Of a DNA stretch of 64,000 bases, positions 45,001 to 57,000 are shown one piece after another. Under the pieces are notes generated by a model, which did not search any database, was not told where the DNA came from, and saw only the letters and a list, made by a program, of their open reading frames with translations. Every line of letters begins with the position of its first letter. Position 1 is the first letter of the stretch. The stretch comes from Spisula solida (Eukaryota > Mollusca > Bivalvia > Venerida > Mactridae): contig OX365949.1 of assembly GCA_947247005.1 (NCBI GenBank), forward strand, positions 1,064,001-1,128,000, given 5' to 3'. The position numbers were made by a program, and so were the translations under genes.

Positions 45001-48000
45001 GAATGGAAAACAACAAGAGCCTTTTTGTGGTCATTACGTCATGTAGGTGAGGGACCTAAGGCCCTTTTGGCCCTTTTTTATATTCATTTTTGCATTTCTA
45101 AAACATGTATGCCCCCAAGCCAGTCAAATAGTTATGTGCATTAAAAGTCCTGGCAATCTTGACCTTTGACTGACTTCAAAATCAATAGGGGTGGTTACCT
45201 TTGCAATTAAGTTTGAAAATCAGAGGGACGGACCCACTGACCAACAGACTGGTGAAAAGCACTATACCCCCACAAAATCTTTAATAGGGGGCATAGAAAC
45301 ACATTATCCTCATCATCACAAATCAACAACAATTTGAATACGGTGCAAACAACAGAGTTGTATTTACCTGTTTTACTTGTGAAAATAACCACTCAAGCAA
45401 CAGTTTAATAGGAAACTTAATGTTTTTTTTATAGTTTTTTTAAATAGATAAATTCTTTATTTCTATAGATTTGTGTTATTAAGCACGCCATCACAAAATA
45501 TTCATAAAATTTTCTTTCATAAATGCATATATACCTGTTTCACTTGTCCGTATATAGCAGCTTCAAAGAGTGACGTTATAATAAGTATTGGATCAATCAA
45601 GTTACATCTCATGAAAGAGCTCAGACTAGAATTCCACTGTGCTCCAAAACACAAAATCTGCCGGGGACAACTAAGGTTTTTCATGTCATTTCTAATTACA
45701 AGATCATAGTCCTGCAATAGTTTACCAATATCACTTCTAAATGTTGTCAAGGTTTGATCTGCATCGTCAATGACCTGTCAAAATAGAATAAAACATACTA
45801 ATAATAATAATAATAACGACTTTATTTTAAGAGGCGACACAGTTGGGCAAGCCCAGTCTTCCCTGTGAGCCTCTATGCAAAAACATGTGTACAGAAATCG
45901 TATGACATAAACAGTCAGAAGTACAACAACAAAAAATAACAATATTATAGGTCGATTTTTTCAACCTGTCGCAGGTACTTTGCCATTGAATATTTATTAC
46001 ATTGGCCACTGTGGTAGAACAGGTATAGTTGTTCAATGTACAACAGTAATTTTCACATGAGTCATTTACAATTGACAATTAGGGTTCAGGCACGTACCTG
46101 TAAGTGATATAGGCAAGATGACTTCCGACAGGTAGTAAAAATCTTACTATAGTCTACACAAAATGCAACATGGTATCAAATATATTACGTTACATAGTCA
46201 AATTATTCACAAAATCTCAGAATACATTTACATTAGGTTTGTCAATCAGAGTAGAACCATGATAGGTAAGACCTTTTGAAGGCTATAAGAGAATTTGACT
46301 GGCGAATATTTAATGGTATATTGTTCCATATAACTGGTCCAGAATAAGCTAATGATTTTCTACAAAATTCAAGACGTGGTTTTGGTACATATAGTGTGTT
46401 GTTAGAGTGTGATCTTAAAGATCTGTTGTCTGATTCTTTAAACAGGTTTGACATGTATTCTGGAAAGATGTTGTTGAGAGATTTATATACAAAAATTGCC
46501 TTTTTGTAGATGATGCGGTCATGAAATTTCATCCATTTCAATTCTTGAAATAAATTGTGAGAAGGTGCGTCATAGGGTTTGTCCAGAATTATTTGTGCTG
46601 CTCTTTTCTGGAATTTGTATAGTTTATCAGTCAATGTGTCACTACAGTTACTCCATATTGTGCAGCAGTAATCAAGATGTGGCAAGATGTAGGCATTGAA
46701 AAATATTTTTCTCATATGAGTAGAAAGAAATTGCTTTACTCTTAAAAGCAGGTATAGTAGGGAATTACATTGTTTAAGAATGTGTTCAACTTGAGTATTC
46801 CAGCTTAGCCTGTGATCAACATAGACTCCTAATATTTTTTCAACTTCAGTAAAGTCAATACTTTGATCATGAAGCAGAAGTTTATGGTCATCATTTAAGG
46901 AATGTCTGTAAATATTGTTTGATGGAGAGATCACCATTGCTTTAGTCTTTTGAGGATTTGGTATCATTGAGTTTCTCCGACACCAATCATTGACTGTATT
47001 CAGACTAGTTTGTATAGACACTTGTTGGCTTTGTTCAGACAGATATGACTTAAACCAGTTCTGAGAACAATGGGAAATATTGTATTCTACCATTTTTTCA
47101 AGTAAAAGAGAGTGGTTAATCAGATCAAATGCCTTAGTAAGATCTAGAAAGACCGTCCCAACAAGGTGGTTATTGTTAATAGCATCAATCCATGAGTCTA
47201 CAACAGAAGTGAGAGCAGTATCATAGGAGTGATTAGAATGGAAGCCGGATTGAGTTTTATGAATAAGTGAGTGGTTTTCTAGGTACTCTTTTAACATATC
47301 ACTAACATGGTTTTCTAGAATCTTAGATAGTACTGGAAGAATAGATATGGGACGATAATTGTTTGGATCTAATTTGGATCCCTTCTTAAAAATTGGAACA
47401 ACTTTAGCTGTCTTGAAAACTGATGGGAAACAGGATTTTGAAATACACTGGTTAAAAATATATTCAATTATTCACCTCACGAATAATTGCTGTTATTTAA
47501 TGAAGTTTGTTTACATTGGCACCGCCGGAAATTACTCGTAACTACGCCCCGCCCATTCGGATGCCTCGAGTCACTATAAAAAGGCCGTGTACGTGGCTAC
47601 CCAGCCTTTTGGTCACAAATTGCCAACTTAGAAAGACTTAGAAATATGCCAGGACGAGGCAGAGGAAGGAAACGTAGAGCTGAGCAGCCGGCTGAAGTAG
47701 TTCAACCCGTTCGGCGGACCAGGGCGCGCGCTAGGGATGCAACGAGGGCAGAGGACCCGGATAGGGGTGAGAATAATCCAAATTTTAATGAAATTGTTGA
47801 CTTTGAAGAAATCCTACGTGAGGCACAGTGCGTGCCACTCCCCGAGCAACCTCTTCAAGCACCGATAGGGGAACAGGGCCGCGTTCCAGATGGAACGCAG
47901 GCGTTTAGTACTCCATTATTTACATTTGGTGCGTCGCCAGTAAATACAACATCCGGGCAGTCGGAAGGGTTTATGCTAACGCCCGAAATGTTCCGGTCCC

Positions 48001-51000
48001 CGTCCAATGATTTAGCTTTACATGTACCAGCGGCCCTAAAACGCCAAATTTACAACGGCGAATATGTGAATCTTTCATTGCTCCTGAAAGGTGCCACGGA
48101 GCTAACAGAAATTTATAATGCACAGTCAACAGGCTGAGTATTTTTCCCAATCAGTCTATATAGATCATTCGGTCTATAATAGCTCGTTTTGGCTATTTAC
48201 GGAACAATAGAAAGTGTGATGATGCTTCCTAAAAAACGGCTTATCCGAAAGCGCGTATCCGAAGTACCCCAACACTTAATGAAAGTCACTAACCTTTCCA
48301 TACATGATGTTTCCCAACATATTCAGCTTCCCAGTTGCTGCGCCGATACATATAAGGTAGGGAGAATAGCAAAATATACATCAAATGGGCATTACCTGGT
48401 CAAATAAAGCAAAAGTTTGCGGTTTTTTTCGTTTGTGGACGAATCTGTTTCTGTACCGGAAGTGTTTGTATAAAACCGCGACGAATGCAACTTATTGTTT
48501 GGTTATTTTCGGATGTTGGCGAATGGGCCCAGCATCCATCTAAAAATAGTAACATAATATACAGTGTGTGCCTAAAAATAATTTGGGTGTTTTATATAAA
48601 AAATATAAAAAAAAATTCTACACGTCTACTTCCTGTATCGATCCAGTATCACAGCAACAGACGCTTGGATCAAGTGAAGGTCATCGACTCATAACTACAA
48701 TTAAAGATGCCTGCGTGTGCGTGTCAATATCACGATACTGTTAGTAATGGTGAGTGTAGGCCTGTCTTTAAAATCAGCAATAAAAAAATTAAGAAAGAAA
48801 CAGTTGCAAAATTTAGAAATGAATGTTTGATTGGAAAGTATGATAATTTTTTATGTCAAGGATGTGTTGAGTGGATGGAGAATGGTGGAAGTCAAGGTGT
48901 AAAGCGGGAGCTAGACTCAGAGCCAGGTATTCTTGATAATATTATTGAACAGATATGTAGTGGTGTTATGAGTGAAGATAATTTAATTGTTTTAGCGGCG
49001 GCCATTGGGGACAGAATTTGTGATAATATTTTCACAGACAGTGAAAATGTGTCTGCACAATACAAGGACCCAAATAATGTATTGGACTTTGATATTAGTG
49101 AATGGTTGGACAAGCGTAATAAGGTACTGGTGAGTTTTTTTAACCATTCTGCCAAATGTTCTTCATTATGTTACAGAATAATGTTTTGTATATCCCGTAA
49201 TGTATGTGATATAAATGCAGGTAATCTGGAAAATATGTCATCGAAGAAAGAGTCGAAGGATCCATATGAATGGGTTCCCAGTCATCATCTGAATCCACAG
49301 CCAGACATAAGCATTGGCGAGCCAGTTATGGTGAATCCAAAATGGAATATGCAAAGTCATTCCATATAAATGTGGAAAAAATATAAGTGTGATATATTGA
49401 TTTATATTGCAGAGGAAACATGCGACGAAGATACCTGTATAATGCAAACAGAAGACGAATAATTTAAATAGAACAAACCATTGTGAGTTAGTTTTCTCTT
49501 TCTTGTAAACTGCTACGTGTTCTCGTGCGTTGACCTTCAAAGACAGGAAGTGACCAGAACGAGGGCATATAATGTATATGCGTTACATTAGCAAAAAAAT
49601 AAACCAATAAATAGATTCGTTTTTTGTACACACCCTATACATAAATAAGCTATTTTTAGATGGATGCTGCATCAGAATCCAGCAGAATCCGATAATAACC
49701 AAAAAATAAGTTGCATTCGTCGCAGTCTTATACAAACACTTCCGGTACAGAAACAGATTCGTCCACGAACGAAAAAAACTGCAAACTTTTGCTTTATTTG
49801 ACCAGGTAATGCCCATTTGATGTATATTTTGCTATTCTCCCTACCTTATATGTATCGGCGCAGCAACTGGGAAGCTGAATATGTTGGGAAACATCATGTA
49901 TGGAAAGGTTAGTGACTTTCATTAAGTGTTGGGGTACTTCGGATACGCGCTTTCGGATAAGCCGTTTTTTAGGAAGCATCATCACACTTTCTATTGTTCC
50001 GTAAATAGCCAAAACGAGCTATTATAGACCGAATGATCTATATAGACTGATTGGGAAAAATACTCAGCCTGGTCAATAGGCATGTTTGAAGGTAACCTAG
50101 TATTGAGACCTAAAGAGTCCAAAGAGACTATAAATTCGATTGAAAAATGGACAGATGCATTTCTCATTTACGCATCTGTATACTTGATTAACCATGTGGA
50201 AAAAATATACGAGCTATTGCATTATATGAATACAATTAGGGACTGTGCCAGGAGGTCCGGGTTTGCCTGGGTTACTTATGATAGGCAATTTCGCCTCAGA
50301 CAAGCTCAGTCACCAAGTTCATGGGCTACAATTAATAATGACTTATGGTGCAGGTGCATGTCCTATTCAATTTCATCCACCCCATCAAACCCATACCAAA
50401 ATTCCAACTCAGATAAACGCCTGGCTTGCAACGATTTCAATAGCACGCGTGGGTGCAAATGGCGGAACTGTAAATACGCTCACATTTGTGAAAATTGCAG
50501 AAAACCCCATAGCATAACCCAGTGCTTTAAGATCAGTTCTAGCAACCAACCAATTAATAATGGGTCAGGCTATCAGGGAAATAAAGAATGGGGTGGACAA
50601 AAGAAATTTGACCAAAATAGAGCCCCTGACCAAATTAAAAGAAATTTTCAAGGCAGGGGGAGATCAAATACCTCAAACTAATCTTAAGGATAAATACCCA
50701 GACCAAACAGGCTCAAATATTATAGTTGATGTCACACTTGCAAAATCACCAATTAACTTAGAAAACTTAAAATGTTTATTAAAATCGTATGAGGCATCCA
50801 AAGCAAAGTTTTTAGAAGAGGGCTTCCAATTCGGCTTCAGGCTTAATTACTCAGGCCAACGAATAAAGAGGGAAGCAAAAAATTTAAAATCAGCCAGGGA
50901 AAACCCAGAAATAGCAATGCAAAAAATAAATAAAGAGATATTAGCAGGTAGAGTTGTGGGCCCATTTCCAGAACCGCCACTACCTAATTTAATTGTACAG

Positions 51001-54000
51001 TAAACTCCCTCAAAACCGGACCCTGTCCGGACCGGTTCGAAAGTCCGGTTTTGTGGGAGGTCCGGTTTTAAGGGAGTTCTGTATCATGTACACTTTGATA
51101 TGTTATCATAGGAAATATACTGTGTGTTTCATGATAATGTTTACGTTACATGTACTGTGCAACCTTTGAAGAGCATCACCATTAAGGGAGCTGCAAATAT
51201 TTCAATTCTAACATCGATGAGTACTCAAATTGCTCATTTTTTCATTGGCCATCAAAACTATCCAATGACATAGACAGTGCAATCTTACAAATCCCGAAAT
51301 GCAAGTGTGAGCTAATTGGAGACATATTAATTAAATACGATTGAGTGCAGTGTTTGTCGTAATTACAACATTTTGATGGGCTAAACGATCCTTTGTTCCA
51401 GTAAATGGGGAGACAACCAGTTTATAATTTTAAATTTAAAAATGAAAATATAGAAGTTGTAACTGAATATAAATATCTAGGCATTTATTTTAGTAAAAGT
51501 GGGTCCTTTGTGAACTGCAAAAAACATATATCAGAACAAGCAACCAGAGCAATGTACAGTCTTATAAAAAATAGTAATCGACTTTTACCTATCGATCTAC
51601 AGATTGACCTCTTTAATAAGACAATAAAGCCAATATTACTTTACGGTGCTGAGATATGGGGTTTCGGCAACAATCAAATTATAGAAAGGGTACAGTTAAA
51701 GTTTCTAAAATATATTCTAAAACTTAAAAGATCAACGCCCAATTACTTTGTTTATGGTGAAACAGGATGCATGCCTTTATCAGTAGACATTGAAGAAAAA
51801 ATTATTTCGTTTTGGTCAAGACTCATTACAAATGAAAATAATGGAACTGAAAAACTATCAACAACCGTCTACAAACATATTTTACAATCATCTATAGGAT
51901 TAAATGATGAAGCTTTAAAGAGAAGATTCCCATGGTTATACAATGTTAAGAATATTTTGATTAAATGTGGATATATAAACGTGTGGACACATAATGCGTT
52001 CCCAAACCCAAAATGGTTAAAACTAGCAGTGAAACAAAGATTAAAAGATATTTTTCTTACTGATTGGTACTCTAAAATTGACAATGCAAGCAATAGTACA
52101 TTTTATAGAATTTTTAAAAAGTCATTTGGTATTGAATCTTATTTGTCTGGCTTACAGACCCCGTTGTTATATTACTTTATCAAGTTCAGAACCAGAAATC
52201 ATCATTTACCTGTAGAAACCGGGAACTGGTTACGTATACCTACTAACCAAAGACACTGTAATTTTTGCCAAAATATGATTGGAGATGAATTTCATTATTT
52301 GTTTGAATGTAACCGATTTAATAATGATAGAAAACAGTATTTGAAACCAAAATATTACAGGCGACCAAATATGTTTAAATTAGAAAATCTTATGTGTACC
52401 AGCAACGAAGATGAATGTTTGAAATTACTTAAATTTGTTAAAATTATATTGATAACGACAAGACCATAATTATATTGTTTGGTACAAGTGTTAATGATGA
52501 AATGTATGTATGTATCACTTAAGTATGTCATATTATACCATGTCACAATTTCCATTAATAATAATCATGATATGTGTTGCAATTTAATATGTGTGTAGCC
52601 TCATCTGTATGTATTGAATGTCATTCACCTCATATTTACATGTAAATGTATTGAGTGTAATAAAGGTATTGTATTGTATTGTATATTGTTGCAATACCTA
52701 CCTCAAGAACAAAACATCAAATGGAAGGACCGTTTTCTTATTACGTTCGTAATTAGGTAATTATTTAATTTCATCGCGGCGAATTTCACAAAGTATTTTT
52801 CACGCCTGTGCAAATTACACGCGAGACCGTTTAAGAGTAAACATTAAAAACACGACTTGTTAATCGCACCTTTTGTTATGACACGTTATTTAACTAACAA
52901 TTAACAAAGTGACATTTTAGACAAGAAAAATGTACGCGTTAAGTTTTCCGTCAGGTGAGACAAATATACGCGTCCGGTATTCCGCAAGTAACTATCGTTG
53001 AAAATCTTGTCAGCGGACCGAAAATGCCGTCCGGAATCCGGAATTATGAGAGTCCGGTATTGCGGGAGCTTTGTAAGTTAACTTTATAAGAAGAAAATAC
53101 GGGACTTATGAAATCGTCCGATTTTATGGGGATTCCGGTTTTGAGGGAGTCCGGTTTTGAGGGAGTTTACTGTATCACCCATAGGATTAGTTCCCAAAAA
53201 AGAACCAAATGAATTTAGACTGATACATCACCTGTCCTATCCATCAGGCAATTCAATAAATGATGCAATTGACCCAACCTTGTGCTCAGTCCAATATACC
53301 AATTTTGATGAAGCTATTTTCATACTACAAGACTTAAGAAAAAATTGCCAGCTATTTAAAATGGACATTAAAAGCGCTTTTAGATTACTTCCAATTCACC
53401 CCGAAGATTTTGAATTGCTAGGTTTCAAACTAAATAATCAATATTTTTTCGATAAAGCATTGCCCTTTGGAGCTAGCATAAGTCCAAGCACATTTGAGAA
53501 ATTTTCAACATTTTTGGAATTTATAGTCAAAGAAAGGCTCCAGTCTGGAAAACTAATTCACTATTTAGATGACTTCCTTGGCGGTGATAAATCCATTGAG
53601 AATTGCCAAATATTATGAAAATATTTAAGGATTGTATGACAGAGTTGGGGGTCCCTTTAGCCGAAGACAAAACAGCAGGGCCTACCACGGTATTGGTCTT
53701 CCTTGGCCTAGAACTTGACTCTGTTAAAATGGAAGTAAGATTACCAAAAGAAAAAATTACCATCTTAACTGAAAAACTTAAACATTTATTAGGTAAGGAA
53801 AAGGTAACACTCAAAGAGATGCAATCACTCATAGGTTCACTAAACTTTTGCTGTAGGGCAATTGCAGCAGGTCGCCCTTTTTGCAGAAATCTCATAAATT
53901 CAATATGTGGCATTCAACAACCCTATCATCGTATTAGGACAAACAAATGCATTCGTGATGACATGAGAATGTGGCTTCATTTTTTCGAAAATTTTAATGG

Positions 54001-57000
54001 GATTTCAATATTTCACGACAGGTTCTGGCTAACTAACATTGAAATGCAGATATATACAGATAGTGCCGGGGGAGAAGGGTTAGGATTCGGGATATTCTAT
54101 CAAGGCCAATGGGCCCAGGGCAAGTGGCCGTTAGAATGGCATATAAAGGGTTACACAATAGACATAACAGCCTTGGAATTATTTCCAATCATGGTAGCAA
54201 CATTAATTTGGGGAGCTAATATGGAAAATAAGAAAATTAAGTTCTTCTGCGATAATCAAGCGGTCGTTCAAGCAATTAACAAAAGGACTTCTAAGTCACT
54301 TCTGGCCATGCCAATTCTAAGAGCTCTTACAATGAGATGCCTTAAGTTAAACACATTGTTATGCGCAGAGCATACTGAAGGGGTAAAAAATTCAATGTGC
54401 GATGCTTTGTCTCGGTTTCAGATGGAGAGGTTCAGGGAACTAGCACCCCAAGCAGACCTTCTCCCGAATCCAACACCACCCATAGCTTGGAATATCTTCA
54501 ATACAGATCCAATCAAATTTTATTAAGTAGCATAGCAAAAAACACTAAGGCTACTTATAAAACAGCAATGCAGGCATTTCAAAAATTTAGAGAAAAGCTT
54601 AACTTAGGAAGAAGCTGGCCAGCTAAGAAAGAACATATCATTTGTTTTATAACTTCAGGGATTGAGTCAGGCAGGTCCCCAAACACAATGGACACATACA
54701 TTGCAGGTCTAAACTTTTATCATAAAATCAAGGGATGGTATAATATTTCGGAAGATTTCACAATCAAAAAGTTATTAGAAGGGTGTCATAGACTTAAGAA
54801 AACGACAGATACTAGGGCTCCAATTACAAAAGATATATTAAAAAGAATATGCAGCAACTTAAGAAATATATGTAAGGATGCGTTCGAAGTTCAACTGTTT
54901 TCGGCAGTGTATATTGTGACATATTTTGGCTTGCTTAGAGTAAGCGAAGTAGTATGCAACTCGCAATTAGAGACAGATAACAGTTTGAATATAAACAATA
55001 TTCAATTAGGTTCTGATGCAACAAGTTTGACTATAACTCTTCACCACACTAAAACTAATCAAAGAGGAATACCAATTTGCATGAAACTACCCCAAGAAAA
55101 AGATAAATCTATCTGCCCAGTAGAAGCTATAAAAAATTACCTCAGTATTAGACCAAATTTGCAAGGCCCAGTGTTTTACCATGCCGATGGCTCTGTAGTA
55201 ACTAGATACCAGTTTACGGCCATATTAAATAAAACTTTGTGCTATCTGAAAATTTATGGGAAAAAATATAGAACACATAGCTTTAGAATAGGCAGGGCGT
55301 CTGATCTAGCAAAGATGGGAGTAGGCTATAATAGCATTATGAAACTAGGCAGATGGAGATCAGACGCATATAAATCCTACATTCGCAAGTAGATCCTTAA
55401 TGATCAATATCATCTTAAGGTAATTAACAAAGCCAGTAAACAGGCAACGTTAATCAGCTTTACTTATCGATTAATAAATCCATTTTATTTTCTCTTACGT
55501 AGATGTCTGGATTCTTGGGGACTATCCCCCATTGGGCAGGCAGAAGAGCCGTCTTCAGAAACAGGCCCAACCTCCAACTCCCACTATCCATTTCATGGTG
55601 GGGTATCAGGGGCATGACATGGGACGACTTCATATACAGCCTTCAGCTTGATGTCCTGCTGAGACAGGGGCCCAAGGCGATAGTTATCCATTTGGGGGGG
55701 AACGATTTGGCTAGAACCAACGTCATAAAGTTACTAAATTTAATGACAGAAGGTGTGAATTATTTAAGGCAGGCCTTCGAAGAGACGAAGATAGTATGGG
55801 TAGATATACTACAACGAATTAATTGGGGAGGGGACATAGACTTTAATTTAATTATGGAACGAAAAAGAAAAAGGGTTAACAGGTGGGGACGACAGACAAT
55901 AGGTATAACAGACAGATTAATTAAATTAGACATTGACATAAAGACGCCAGGATTTTTCAGACCAGACGGTATTCACCTATCAGACGTGGGACTGGACATG
56001 TATTTGGACGGAATAAGGGAGGGAATTTTAAAGGTTATATAAAAACAAAATGAAAGTACCCTCAGGTATGAGGGCTCGATAGTGTTTAATAGAATATTAA
56101 ACAGCTTGTATATACATACCATAAGCCTGTCTTTAGTCAATTTTATATAAAATTAAACCAATATAAACCTGACTTTTATTTAAATTCAAAATTAAAATTT
56201 TAGGCCGCCTGTCCCGCGGGAACTAGAGAATTTTGGGGGAAAGCATTATTACATAATACTTTTGTGGCGGAAAAATTCTTTAAGGGGACAGACATGCATG
56301 TATAAGCTATATAATCTGTAAACAAGGGAGATAATTTAGGCCGGCTTGGGGTCACCTACGGATGACGGCAAATCCTCAACGGGGGGGCCCCAAGTTCGGT
56401 ATTCACTATGCAGAGTTTTTGATGGGAACCCGGGGTTTTTGTCCGGAATAAGCGTTTGCTTGGCAGGCCCCGGGTTAGCTAAATATGGTCAGGGAGTCGA
56501 GTTAGGGTATGGCTACCCGCAACATTTCGGAATACCGGTATGGCTACCTGTAACATTTTGGGTATGGCTACCCGAGGAATTTCCTGGACATGGCTGTCCA
56601 TATTATGTAATAATATAGAAAATCGCTTCGCACTGACTTTTGATCATTTATTTTAACAGTTGTCATGCATGTCTGTCTCCTAGCTGAATCAGATTTACTG
56701 CGGTTCCAATATCCCGGAAATCTGTATATGTCACGGCCAATTTCCCCAACACTTAACTCAATCCCCCTCTTGTATGTTTTGTTCTCGTACGTTTTGTTCA
56801 TGATATATTAAATCGATTGTACTGTCAATCCAAGTTGTTCTATTTCTAGAAATTGACCTCGCAGCAAGATTGAGACTTCGGTTCACCTGTGTTTGGGACT
56901 TTAGCAATAATTCATTAAATCTCAGATATTGTCGTGAGGTCAATTTCACTGTTGAAAAAAGTTTCATTTAAATAAATGTACTATATGTAAAATAGCTTGA

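Larger units (their letters stand above)
50560..54526 (+). pseudogene. Pol (RT and RNase H) of the Ngaro-like element, interrupted
   Basis: N-terminal part 50560-50997: FQFGFRLNYSGQRIKREAKN and GRVVGPFPEPPLPNLIV. After the pogo-like insert it resumes at 53173 in the same frame: SPIGLVPKKEPNEFRLIHHL, MDIKSAFRLLPIHPEDFELL, LPFGASISPSTFEKF and the catalytic HYLDDFLGG. A frameshift near 53605 follows. From 53603: RNase H with IYTDSAGGEGLGFGIF, ITALELFPIM and FFCDNQAVVQAINK, covering the D-E-D residues. It ends at 54526. Confidence 0.9.
47476..56610 (+). mobile_element. Ngaro/DIRS-type tyrosine-recombinase retrotransposon, twice interrupted
   Basis: Order: gag-like ORF, pol with RT and RNase H, tyrosine recombinase, SGNH hydrolase. 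The recombinase in place of an integrase defines the DIRS order; an SGNH-type hydrolase and no methyltransferase favour Ngaro. No long LTR pair is seen. Split direct repeats of Ngaro type were looked for and not resolved, so the ends are approximate. It is interrupted by a DNA transposon (48130-50071) and a pogo-like element (50998-53172). The TATAAAAAGGCC at 47575 is a possible promoter. It lies in intron 4 of the host gene, opposite strand. Confidence 0.85.

Noticed and set aside
48189..50012. A 72-codon gene present in both arms of the GTCAA transposon
   Set aside because: Mirror copies are explained by the inverted arms; no motif or splice signal supports coding.
47476..56610. LTR retrotransposon or retrovirus-like provirus
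   Set aside because: There is no LTR pair, protease or integrase; a tyrosine recombinase follows RNase H, which defines the DIRS/Ngaro order.
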